NCBI GenBank assembly: GCA_945885545.1
Contig: CAMCYZ010000013.1
Span: 1 to 35,022, forward strand
Length of the DNA: 35,022 bases
Direction of reading: 5' to 3'
From: Spirosoma fluviale
GTDB lineage: Bacteria > Bacteroidota > Bacteroidia > Cytophagales > Spirosomataceae
Shown: one piece after another, positions 18,743 through 25,056 of the stretch
Position numbering within the stretch: the stretch's first letter is position 1
Layout: every line of letters begins with the position of its first letter
Notes under the pieces: generated by a model
What the model saw: the letters and a program-made list of their open reading frames with translations, nothing else
Told to the model about the DNA's origin: nothing
Database searches by the model: none
Made by a program: the position numbers and the translations under genes

Positions 18743-19627
18743 TTACTTTTGATTCTGTTGCTTAATGGTATCAATCAAGCCTAGGAGCGTTTGTTTTCTG
18801 GCTTCGTTGGGTTCGGGATAGTTCATTTTTAGTTCTTTCAGTTTCTCAACAATTATTGCGGCTACTATGAGACGCATGTTTTTTTTGTCGTCGGCAGGTA
18901 CTACATACCAAGGGTTTTTTTCTGTTGAGGTTTCGTTTATCATTTTTTCGTAGGCGTTTTGATAATCATCCCAAAAGCCTCGTTCTTTTATGTCGCCCTC
19001 CTCAAATTTCCAATTTTTTGTAATGTCTTCTATCCTCTCTATCAGACGGTTACCTTGCTCCTCTTTGGATACATTCAAAAAGAACTTTAAAACCACTATG
19101 CCGTTGTTGGCCAGATAATCCTCAAAGTTTTTGATGTCTAGGTATCGTTTTTTCCAAACATCTTTGCCTTTTAGTTCATCAGGGATTTTTTGGTAATTTT
19201 CTAAGATTTCGGGATGAACTTTTACCACCAAAACCTCTTCGTAGTAGGAACGATTGAAGACCTGCATTTTGCCTCTTTCGGGCAATTCTTTGAAACAACG
19301 CCACATGTAATCGTGGTTGAGCTCAGTTTCAGAAGGTCTTTTGAAAGAATAAAAACTCAAACCAAGCGGATGTACTCCTTGGAAAACGGCCTTCATGGTG
19401 CCGTCTTTTCCGGCTGCGTCCATGGCCTGGAAAACGGCCAAAACCCCATATTTTGACTGGGCATACATGATGCTTTGCAGCTCGTCCATTTCGGCTTGAA
19501 GACTTTTCAGAAGTCGCTCATAGTCAGCTTTGTCCTCATAAAAATCTTTGATTTTTGTTGGGTGGCTATTGGATTTATAGGTCACGTTGTCAGATATTTG
19601 AAATTTTTTTATGTTGAAATTTTTCAT
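18743..19627 (-). CDS. ppk2: Polyphosphate kinase 2 family protein (class III-like polyphosphate:nucleotide phosphotransferase)
   Basis: 294 residues, the length of single-domain PPK2 enzymes, which transfer phosphate between polyphosphate and nucleotides in the cytoplasm. Visible motifs: a Walker A-like loop AMDAAGKDGT at 68-77, the lid region FKRPSETELNHDYMWRCFKELPERG at about 95-119, and the Walker B variant VFNRSYYEE at 123-131. Asn instead of Asp in the FNRS motif and the whole HDYMWR block point to class III (polyphosphate:AMP/ADP phosphotransferase) rather than class I. KFFLNVSKEEQGNRLIERI also fits. It is preceded by a 250-bp gap with short direct repeats, and appears to be a single-gene unit. 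Direction of phosphate flow cannot be told from sequence. Confidence 0.93.
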   Translation of the reverse strand: MKNFNIKKFQISDNVTYKSNSHPTKIKDFYEDKADYERLLKSLQAEMDELQSIMYAQSKYGVLAVFQAMDAAGKDGTMKAVFQGVHPLGLSFYSFKRPSETELNHDYMWRCFKELPERGKMQVFNRSYYEEVLVVKVHPEILENYQKIPDELKGKDVWKKRYLDIKNFEDYLANNGIVVLKFFLNVSKEEQGNRLIERIEDITKNWKFEEGDIKERGFWDDYQNAYEKMINETSTEKNPWYVVPADDKKNMRLIVAAIIVEKLKELKMNYPEPNEARKQTLLGLIDTIKQQNQK

Positions 19628-19654
19628 TTGTTTTTATGATATTGAATAGAGTTA

Positions 19655-19695
19655 TTACACAAAGTTACACAAAGAATGCACAAAGTTTCACGAAG
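19655..19695. repeat. Four imperfect 10-11 bp direct repeats upstream of ppk2
   Basis: Units TTACACAAAG (19655-19664), TTACACAAAG (19665-19674), AATGCACAAAG (19675-19685) and TTTCACGAAG (19686-19695) run head to tail, one helical turn apart. They lie 28-68 bp upstream of the ppk2 start and could be an operator or a microrepeat scar. Confidence 0.65.
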
Positions 19696-19823
19696 GTTTT
19701 TTGGTCAAAAAAAGTAAAATTTTTATGCAAGATATTTAATTTTATTGGAAAATGTATTTTGGGAATTTTGAATGTTAAAGTTTCAAAGCATAAAAACAAT
19801 TGATACACAAAAACGGGTCGAGT

Positions 19824-19854
19824 TTGGGTAAATACAAACTTTGATTTACATTTG
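19824..19854 (+). promoter_or_regulatory. Bacteroidota-type promoter for the NIPSNAP gene
   Basis: TTG at 19824-19826, a 20-bp spacer, and TACATTTG at 19847-19854 match the TTG-N19-21-TANNTTTG consensus of the primary sigma factor of Bacteroidota exactly. The start codon at 19878 follows after 23 bp, with an A-rich leader and no Shine-Dalgarno. Confidence 0.7.
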
Positions 19855-19877
19855 ATAAAAAAACAATTTCAACCATA

Positions 19878-20627
19878 ATGAAAAAAACAATATTGCTATT
19901 GATGGCTATGACCATTTCTGTTTTGAGTTTCGCTAAGAAAAAGCCTTCGAAATATTACGAGTTGCGGATTTATTACTGCCACCCGGGCAAATTGCCCAAT
20001 TTGATTACAAGATTTACGGATCACACCACCAAGATTTTTGAGAAGCATGGTATGGAAAACATAGGATATTGGACACCGACAACGGCAGATAATAATGTGC
20101 TTTATTATGTATTGGGCTACCCAAGTAAAGAGGCTAGAGATGCATCTTGGAAAGCATTTGGAGCAGATCCTGAATGGAAAGAAGTAGCTAAAAAGTCAGA
20201 GGAAAGTGGTAAAATTGTTGCCAAAGTGGAGTCGAAGTTTATGACTTTACACCCTGAATTGACGAAGAAAATCAAATTTCAGCAGGCCAACCCTGAGCGT
20301 TTGTTTGAAATGAGAACTTATTACTGCTTGACGGGTAGATATCCGAACATAGTGGCACGTTTCAGAGACCACACAAGAAAGTTGTTTGAGGGCCACGGAA
20401 TACAAAACGTTATGTATTTTGAAACTATTGAGAAAGATGGTGGGCAACCCACATTACTCTATTTTCTGGCTCACAAAGATGCGGAGGCCGCCAAGAAATC
20501 TTGGGATGCTTTTAGAGCCAATCCTGATTGGTTAAAAGTGCGAGACGCTTCTGAAGTTTCTGGAAAAATTGTAGAAAAAGTAGAATCTATTTATATGAAA
20601 CCTACGGTTTTTTCGAGGATTAAATAG
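19878..20627 (+). CDS. Secreted double-domain NIPSNAP family protein
   Basis: 249 residues with a signal peptide (about 1-19, LLLMAMTISVLSFA). Two NIPSNAP-type alpha/beta-barrel domains stand in tandem: the first at about residues 24-120 (YYELRIYYCHPGKLPNLITRFTDHT), the second at about 138-240 (LFEMRTYYCLTGRYPNIVARFRDHT). They align along most of their length, including the ends SGKIVAKVESKFM and SGKIVEKVESIYM, so the gene arose by internal duplication. NIPSNAP domains are ferredoxin-like folds of unclear activity, often beside sugar or aromatic catabolism genes. The gene is a clean single unit with its own promoter and intrinsic terminator. Confidence 0.93.
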   Translation: MKKTILLLMAMTISVLSFAKKKPSKYYELRIYYCHPGKLPNLITRFTDHTTKIFEKHGMENIGYWTPTTADNNVLYYVLGYPSKEARDASWKAFGADPEWKEVAKKSEESGKIVAKVESKFMTLHPELTKKIKFQQANPERLFEMRTYYCLTGRYPNIVARFRDHTRKLFEGHGIQNVMYFETIEKDGGQPTLLYFLAHKDAEAAKKSWDAFRANPDWLKVRDASEVSGKIVEKVESIYMKPTVFSRIK

Positions 20628-20644
20628 AGAAAATAAGTGTAGAG

Positions 20645-20678
20645 AAGCCATTCCTTGATACAGGAGTGGCTTTTTTTT
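20645..20678 (+). terminator. Intrinsic terminator of the NIPSNAP gene
   Basis: A 10-bp stem, AAGCCATTCC (20645-20654) with GGAGTGGCTT (20663-20672, one G-U pair), and an 8-nt loop are followed by a run of T residues. It starts 17 bp after the stop codon at 20627. Confidence 0.9.
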
Positions 20679-20883
20679 GCCCGAAAATCTTTGGTAAAAA
20701 AACGTAGCTTTACAATCACAAAACATTCTGTAAGCAGAAATGATTGGTAAATATTTCTCCCAAATCAATGAAAAATATGTGCACCTCGGCTGGGACATCT
20801 GATGCTAGCAAGACGAGTGGTAGAGGGTATCAATAAAGGTGCTTTTATCTTTCAAATAGCCAAGCTTTTCTCTTTTGAAGCGT

Positions 20884-21723
20884 TTAACTATTCATTTCCA
20901 GCTTATACCCTTTCCCGTGGCTGTTGGTGATTTTGACAGAAGGGTCTCCGGCAAGTTTTTTGCGGAGTTTTGAAACCAATACGTCAAGGTTTCGGCTGAT
21001 TACGAAGACCCCTTCGGTTTCCCAAATTTCCTTTAACAAGTGTTCTCTCGCCGCGGTTTCATTGGGTTTTTGGAGAAGCAGATGTAGCAGTTTGTTTTCT
21101 TTTTCGGAGAGTTGAATTTTTTGAACTTCTAAAATTAAAATACCGGTTTGTTGGAAATACTTAAATGCCCCAACTTTTTGAAATGCCCCGACTTTTTCGG
21201 TTGAAACAACTACATTTCTTTCGTTTTTAATGAAGAAAACAACAAAAAAGAGTAATAAAATTATAGAAGCTACTAACGCACCCCAAAGGATGTTGGGGTT
21301 TACTCCCTTCGTGAGGACTTCTATTTCTACAATATAGCAGTTCTCGGGTAATCCTCGGCCTAAGCAGGTAAGGTCTTTAGTGCTTTTAGGACTCCACTCA
21401 AAGCCATACACCATCTCGTTTTTTTGACACGTAAATACGCTCACTCGATATTGGTTCTGAGGATTGGTGCTTTTTAGGTTATCGATAGTGATATTTGCCA
21501 AGCTGTCTGGCATAATTTCGAAACTATTCTCAAATCGGATCTGATATGTTGCGGGATTGGTTTTTTGTATAGGCAAAATTCTAGAGGTGGAGTCTCCAGA
21601 AGCCAATAAAAGGCGATGCCCAATGCTGCGAAAAAGCACAATCCTATGTTTTTCGTCATCCTGTGGTTGGACACATGAAAAACTAAAAAATAGAAACAAA
21701 AACACGGAACGCTTTACAAACAT
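20884..21723 (-). CDS. Membrane-tethered transcription regulator with C-terminal OmpR-type winged helix
   Basis: 279 residues. An N-terminal signal (1-16, with a possible lipobox FSFSC, C17) leads into a periplasmic domain of about 125 residues that carries three cysteines (C99, C120, C129). One strong membrane segment follows at about 145-165 (LWGALVASIILLLFFVVFF). The cytoplasmic part has a short linker and an OmpR/PhoB-type winged helix at about 190-276: QKIQLSEKENKLLHLLLQKPN, the recognition helix SRNLDVLVSKLRKKL, and the wing NSHGKGYKL. So the DNA-binding domain is C-terminal, the reverse of ToxR/CadC. There is no receiver domain, so it should act as a one-component sensor. The linker contains an 18-bp in-frame tandem duplication. 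It is divergent from the Reg_prop propeller gene at 21902. Confidence 0.88.
   Translation of the reverse strand: MFVKRSVFLFLFFSFSCVQPQDDEKHRIVLFRSIGHRLLLASGDSTSRILPIQKTNPATYQIRFENSFEIMPDSLANITIDNLKSTNPQNQYRVSVFTCQKNEMVYGFEWSPKSTKDLTCLGRGLPENCYIVEIEVLTKGVNPNILWGALVASIILLLFFVVFFIKNERNVVVSTEKVGAFQKVGAFKYFQQTGILILEVQKIQLSEKENKLLHLLLQKPNETAAREHLLKEIWETEGVFVISRNLDVLVSKLRKKLAGDPSVKITNSHGKGYKLEMNS
21163..21198. repeat. 18-bp in-frame tandem duplication in the regulator's linker
   Basis: Two adjacent 18-nt copies (21163-21180 and 21181-21198) differ at two positions and encode KVGAFQ and KVGAFK, residues about 177-188. They lie between the membrane segment and the winged helix. Confidence 0.85.
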
Positions 21724-21785
21724 AGTGTTGCAAGATATTTCAAAAAACGCTTACATTACCTATCTTTTATATTGCTTTTGCAATT

Positions 21786-21807
21786 ATTTACATTCTATTT
21801 ACACTTT
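21786..21807. promoter_or_regulatory. Two 11-bp direct repeats, possible operator of the divergent regulator
   Basis: ATTTACATTCT (21786-21796) and ATTTACACTTT (21797-21807) are adjacent and match at 9 of 11 positions; a further TTACATT is at 21751-21757. OmpR/PhoB-type winged helices bind direct repeats one helical turn apart, so these are plausible binding sites. AT richness makes chance matches possible. Confidence 0.35.
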
Positions 21808-21823
21808 TTTGTGCTATTCGGAA

Positions 21824-21831
21824 TAGTTTTG
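21824..21831 (+). promoter_or_regulatory. Candidate -7 promoter element for the propeller gene
   Basis: TAGTTTTG fits TANNTTTG and lies 70 bp before the start codon at 21902. No TTG is found at the expected upstream distance, which would suit a promoter that needs an activator bound at the repeats 16-38 bp upstream. Confidence 0.35.
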
Positions 21832-21901
21832 GGTAGTTCTTTGGATGAGGTGTGACACCAACACGTTTTAAAAAGAATTTAAATAAAAAGCGAAAAAAAA
21901 G

Positions 21902-22954
21902 ATGCACTTAAAGACCATTCTGTTGATAATGATAAGTTTTGTCACGTTTGGACAAAACGCTACGGATAGATTCCAAAATAATCAAACGCCAGGGTTCTTT
22001 ACGTTAAATACACTCAAAAACGCTTGCTTTGACAATTCTCAAAAAAAACAAGTGAGCGAGTATATTAGGGAGATTTATGAGGACAGAAATGGCGTGCTGT
22101 GGTTAGGCACCAATGGAGACGGTATTTGTAGATATGACGGTTCGAAAATGCGGTATTTTACCAAAAAAGATGGCTTAGCGGGCAATCAGATAAATGGTAT
22201 TGCTGAAGACAGAAAGGGAAATATCTGGCTGGCAACAGACGAAGGCCTTAGCCGTTACGATGGGAAAAGGTTTACTAATTTCACTCAAAAAAACGGTCTT
22301 TCTGATAATCAATTGTGGAGTATTTTGTTAGATAAAAAAGGCAATGTTTGGGTAGGTACCTTGGCCGGAGTAAATAAGTTTGACGGAAAGAAGTTTCATA
22401 AGATAGACTTGCCATTGCTAGACAAACCAGGTGTGTCAAGGTTTAATCAATCAGTAGTTTGGAGTATGATAGAAGACAGAAAGGGCAATGTTTGGTTTGG
22501 TACAGATGGGGGAGGATTGAAGAAATTCGATGGCAAAACAGTTTATACCTACTCACAAAAAAGCGGGATGAGTAGCAATAATATAAGAAGCGTGTTTGAA
22601 GACCATGAAGGTATGGTTTGGGTAGGCACACAAGGCGGAGGCGTAAGTCGATTTGATGGGAGGAAATTTACGAACTACGGTGAAAAAGAAGGCTTGAGTA
22701 ATGTGAATGTCTGGACAATTTACGAAGACAAAAAAAATCAGCTGTGGTTTGGAACGGGCGGCGGAGGAGCAAGCCGCTTCGATGGAAAAACATTCAAAAC
22801 CTTTAAAGAAACCAAGGGCATGACAAAAAACCATGTTCAAAGTATTTGGCAAGACAAAAGAGGTAACCTTTGGCTGGGTTTTTCGGGAGGATTATACAGA
22901 GTTTCGGGTGATGTAGTTGAGAATGTGTCGGCTGGAATGTTGGTTGGGTGTTAA
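21902..22954 (+). CDS. Secreted free-standing Reg_prop seven-bladed beta-propeller
   Basis: 350 residues with a signal peptide (about 1-17, ending FVTFGQ). The mature protein contains seven two-component-regulator-propeller repeats, each with a W-[LVF]-[GA]-[TF] strand: LWLGTNGDG, IWLATDEG, VWVGTLAG, VWFGTDGGG, VWVGTQGGG, LWFGTGGGG and LWLGFSGG. They are separated by blocks such as RYDGKRFTNFTQKNGLSDN. Seven blades make one complete propeller. In Bacteroidota such propellers are usually the periplasmic sensor of hybrid two-component systems, joined to a Y_Y_Y domain, a membrane segment and a kinase; here none of these follow and the protein stops after the propeller. It is divergent from the membrane-tethered winged-helix regulator and followed after 39 bp by a small secreted protein. 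Confidence 0.92.
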   Translation: MHLKTILLIMISFVTFGQNATDRFQNNQTPGFFTLNTLKNACFDNSQKKQVSEYIREIYEDRNGVLWLGTNGDGICRYDGSKMRYFTKKDGLAGNQINGIAEDRKGNIWLATDEGLSRYDGKRFTNFTQKNGLSDNQLWSILLDKKGNVWVGTLAGVNKFDGKKFHKIDLPLLDKPGVSRFNQSVVWSMIEDRKGNVWFGTDGGGLKKFDGKTVYTYSQKSGMSSNNIRSVFEDHEGMVWVGTQGGGVSRFDGRKFTNYGEKEGLSNVNVWTIYEDKKNQLWFGTGGGGASRFDGKTFKTFKETKGMTKNHVQSIWQDKRGNLWLGFSGGLYRVSGDVVENVSAGMLVGC

Positions 22955-22993
22955 ATATTTTGATTAGAACAAACTAATAAGAAAGTAAAAGGT

Positions 22994-23407
22994 ATGAAAA
23001 AAATGATAGTGGTTTTTGTTCTTGCTCTGTTTGTAGATTCTTACGGACAAGAAAGTTTTTCAAACTGCTCGGCCGTATTTCTTAACAGTCAGATGATTGT
23101 GGAAGAATATTCGGCTTCCGCCAAGGCAAAAATTTCAAAAGATGCCGCAGGTTGGATTTCTGCTGGAACCGTAAATATGGGTGATGTGGGCAAAGGTGAA
23201 AAGACGTTCGATATCTCCGAGAAATTTGAGTTCGGAGTAGCCATTAAAGACGCAAATACCGGAACGATTATGCTATTTTCGCCTAAACAATATAAGAAAG
23301 TAGAGGCCGAGAAGGTTCTTGCCAAATGCCGAAAAGGCGATTCGATAATTATCATGACTACCAATAATGCATTTGCACTGCCTCACAACGAAATATTGGT
23401 TTATTGA
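22994..23407 (+). CDS. Small secreted protein of unknown function
   Basis: 137 residues with a signal peptide (about 1-18, ending VDSYGQ). The mature part is about 119 residues, mixed alpha/beta, with two cysteines (one in FSNCSAVF, one in LAKCRKGD) that could form a disulfide. Segments of note are NSQMIVEEYSASAKAKISKDAAG and GVAIKDANTGTIMLFSPKQYKKVEAEKVL. I do not recognise a family. It starts 39 bp after the propeller gene on the same strand and probably shares its transcript, so it may be part of the same sensory or secreted system. Confidence 0.75.
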   Translation: MKKMIVVFVLALFVDSYGQESFSNCSAVFLNSQMIVEEYSASAKAKISKDAAGWISAGTVNMGDVGKGEKTFDISEKFEFGVAIKDANTGTIMLFSPKQYKKVEAEKVLAKCRKGDSIIIMTTNNAFALPHNEILVY

Positions 23408-23661
23408 TTGAGTAAAATGCTATTACAGTTTCTAATCGCCTGTTTAAGAGCGGTTTTATAACAGAAATGGGGCGAAAAACATTCTATTTGGGTCTTGGAC
23501 GGGAATATTTACAAATCACTAGACTTTTGGCCACATTAAAGAACTACTAGATAAGGGGGGCTATTAAATTGAATTTGGTTTTTGGTAAATAAAAATTGAT
23601 TTTACTGAAAAGAATGCCATTATTTATTGAAATTTAGAGGTAAAATTCAACCCCAATTCCA

Positions 23662-24345
23662 ATGATAAAAATACTTGCATTTGTTTTTTCAATGCTAACG
23701 AGCACTGTTATCGCTCAAAATTCAGCAGTGAGCCTCTTCAATGGAAGGGATTTCACGGGCTGGCACATTGATGTGCCCAAACTCGATAAAGATCCCAATA
23801 GCAAAAACCCATTTATCATCCGAGAGGGTAAATTGGTAAGTCTAGCCGAGCCACAGGGCCACATCATCACAGATAAAGTCTATGAAAACTTCGAGCTGGA
23901 AGTGCAATATCGTTTTGCTGGAAAACCGGGTAATTGCGGCGTATTGGTGTTTTGTTCTACGCCACGGATTCTTTATAAAATGTTTCCAAAATCTATAGAA
24001 TGTCAGCTTATGCATACCAATGCGGGCGATTTTTGGTGTATTGGCGAGGACATAGTGACTCCAGACATGGAAGCTCGCCGTGGCAAAAAGGAGGATTGGG
24101 GCGTGGTGGAAGGCAAAGAACGCCGAGTAAAAAACTTGACGGATAATTCGGAAAAACCAGTAGGGGAGTGGAACACCATGAAAGTGCGGTGCGATGGAAA
24201 TAAAATAACTGTTTGGGTAAACGGCGACCTTGTAAACGAAGGATTGGCAACAGCCAGCAAGGGTCAAATAGCCCTTCAGGCCGAAGGTTCTGAGGTGGAA
24301 TTCAGGAAAGTGGAGCTGCGGGGGTTGTTAGTTGTTGATATTTGA
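23662..24345 (+). CDS. Secreted DUF1080 (3-keto-disaccharide hydrolase) domain protein
   Basis: 227 residues with a signal peptide (about 1-18, ending STVIAQ). The rest is one DUF1080 domain, a concanavalin-like beta sandwich: SLFNGRDFTGWHIDV near 24-38, FIIREGKLVSLAEPQGHIITDKVYENFELEVQYRF, GNCGVLVF, WNTMKVRCDGNKITVWVNGDLV and a closing GQIALQAEGSEVEFRKVEL. Pfam names this family 3-keto-disaccharide hydrolase; members act in the periplasm on oxidised sugars or bind glycans. Length and motifs are complete. It stands alone, with a 254-bp gap upstream in which no gene or clear promoter is seen, and the RelE-type toxin-antitoxin pair downstream. Confidence 0.92.
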   Translation: MIKILAFVFSMLTSTVIAQNSAVSLFNGRDFTGWHIDVPKLDKDPNSKNPFIIREGKLVSLAEPQGHIITDKVYENFELEVQYRFAGKPGNCGVLVFCSTPRILYKMFPKSIECQLMHTNAGDFWCIGEDIVTPDMEARRGKKEDWGVVEGKERRVKNLTDNSEKPVGEWNTMKVRCDGNKITVWVNGDLVNEGLATASKGQIALQAEGSEVEFRKVELRGLLVVDI

Positions 24346-24487
24346 TATAGATAGGCATTCTGATTTGATAGAGACGGTCATAATGGTAATCTAAGTAGGA
24401 TTTTTTTGATAGAGTTTAAATAATGGCCTAGTAGCATTTGTCATATGAAATGTTTTCCTAAAGGGCTTTTTAATCAATTTCTTTTTT

Positions 24488-24495
24488 TAGATTTG
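24488..24495 (+). promoter_or_regulatory. Candidate -7 promoter element for the first toxin-antitoxin pair
   Basis: TAGATTTG matches TANNTTTG and lies 19 bp before the antitoxin start codon at 24515. No TTG is present 19-21 bp upstream. Since the toxin and the epimerase follow with almost no gaps, this promoter may serve all three genes. Confidence 0.45.
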
Positions 24496-24512
24496 AGAAT
24501 AATTATTTTAAG

Positions 24513-24528
24513 AAATGAAAGTATTATT
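24513..24528. repeat. 16-bp direct repeat, copy 1 (antitoxin start)
   Basis: AAATGAAAGTATTATT spans the antitoxin start codon and is identical to 25041-25056, which spans the epimerase start codon. The repeat pair encloses the complete toxin-antitoxin module. Confidence 0.8.
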
Positions 24529-24721
24529 GGAATTTCCGGATAGCAAGGCAGAATCATTAATGGATGTTTTGAAGAGTATTAAATATATAAAAACTAAAAC
24601 CCTTACAGATTCGAAAGCCTTATTAATGGGTGAAATCAAAGAAGCGGTAGATGAGATGAAGTTAATCAGAGCTGGCAAAAAGACGGCTCGTAATGCTGAA
24701 GAGTTTTTGAATGAGCTTTAA
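24515..24721 (+). CDS. Antitoxin of a RelE-type toxin-antitoxin pair
   Basis: 68 residues, cytoplasmic. The sequence MKVLLEFPDSKAESLMDVLKS is followed by helices ending EAVDEMKLIRAGKKTARNAEEFLNEL. This is the pattern of short antitoxins found beside RelE-like toxins in Bacteroidota: a DNA-binding or dimerising N-terminus, and a C-terminal helix with the K-x-x-R/A-x-x-x-E-x-L-L-N-E-L signature that wraps the toxin. It overlaps the toxin gene by 11 nt, typical of translational coupling. Such antitoxins usually repress their own promoter; a -7 element lies 19 bp upstream. The exact family (RelB-, ParD- or another type) cannot be fixed. Confidence 0.82.
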   Translation: MKVLLEFPDSKAESLMDVLKSIKYIKTKTLTDSKALLMGEIKEAVDEMKLIRAGKKTARNAEEFLNEL

Positions 24722-25040
24722 TGTAAAAACCATTGATGTTTTTGAAAAACAAGCAAAACGTCTAATTAAAAAGTTTCCATCTTTGAAAATTGAGTTATTG
24801 GAATTAATTCAAAGACTTAAAGAAACTCCTGAAATGGGGGTACATATAGGTAAGAGTTGCTATAAAATTAGAGTTTCAATTGCATCAAAACGAAAAGGTA
24901 AAAGAGGAGGAGCTAGGATAATTACTAACTTTGTAATTAGCGAAACAACGGTTTACTTATTATCTATTTACGATAAATCAGAAAGAGGCACTATATCTGA
25001 GAAAGAAATTTCTGAACTTTTGTCATATATCCCAGAATAA
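24711..25040 (+). CDS. RelE/ParE-family toxin
   Basis: 109 residues. The RelE/ParE fold is recognisable: an N-terminal helical hairpin (VFEKQAKRLIKKFPSLKIELLELIQRL), then strands CYKIRVSIASKRKGKRGGARIITNFV and ETTVYLLSIYDKSERGTISEKEI. The K-x-K-x-GG-x-R-[IV]-I-T segment and the LLSIYDKSE-x-x-x-[IL]-S block are typical of RelE-like mRNA interferases that act at the ribosome. Catalytic residues are not certain from sequence, so a gyrase-directed ParE activity is possible. It overlaps the antitoxin by 11 nt and ends 2 bp before the epimerase start codon, an unusually tight join to an unrelated gene. Confidence 0.87.
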   Translation: MSFNVKTIDVFEKQAKRLIKKFPSLKIELLELIQRLKETPEMGVHIGKSCYKIRVSIASKRKGKRGGARIITNFVISETTVYLLSIYDKSERGTISEKEISELLSYIPE

Positions 25041-25056
25041 AAATGAAAGTATTATT
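25041..25056. repeat. 16-bp direct repeat, copy 2 (epimerase start)
   Basis: AAATGAAAGTATTATT at the start codon of the epimerase gene is identical to 24513-24528. Recombination between the two would remove the whole toxin-antitoxin module (528 bp) and leave the epimerase intact behind the same upstream sequence. Confidence 0.8.

Noticed and set aside
20740-20802. Tiny open frame MIGKYFSQINEKYVHLGWDI after the NIPSNAP terminator
   Set aside because: Only 20 codons, no promoter match and no recognisable peptide family; not enough to call a gene.
23467-23550. Tiny open frame starting MGRKTFYLGLGREYL in the gap before the DUF1080 gene
   Set aside because: 27 codons with no family, no promoter and no sign of being a transposase remnant; chance is the simplest explanation.
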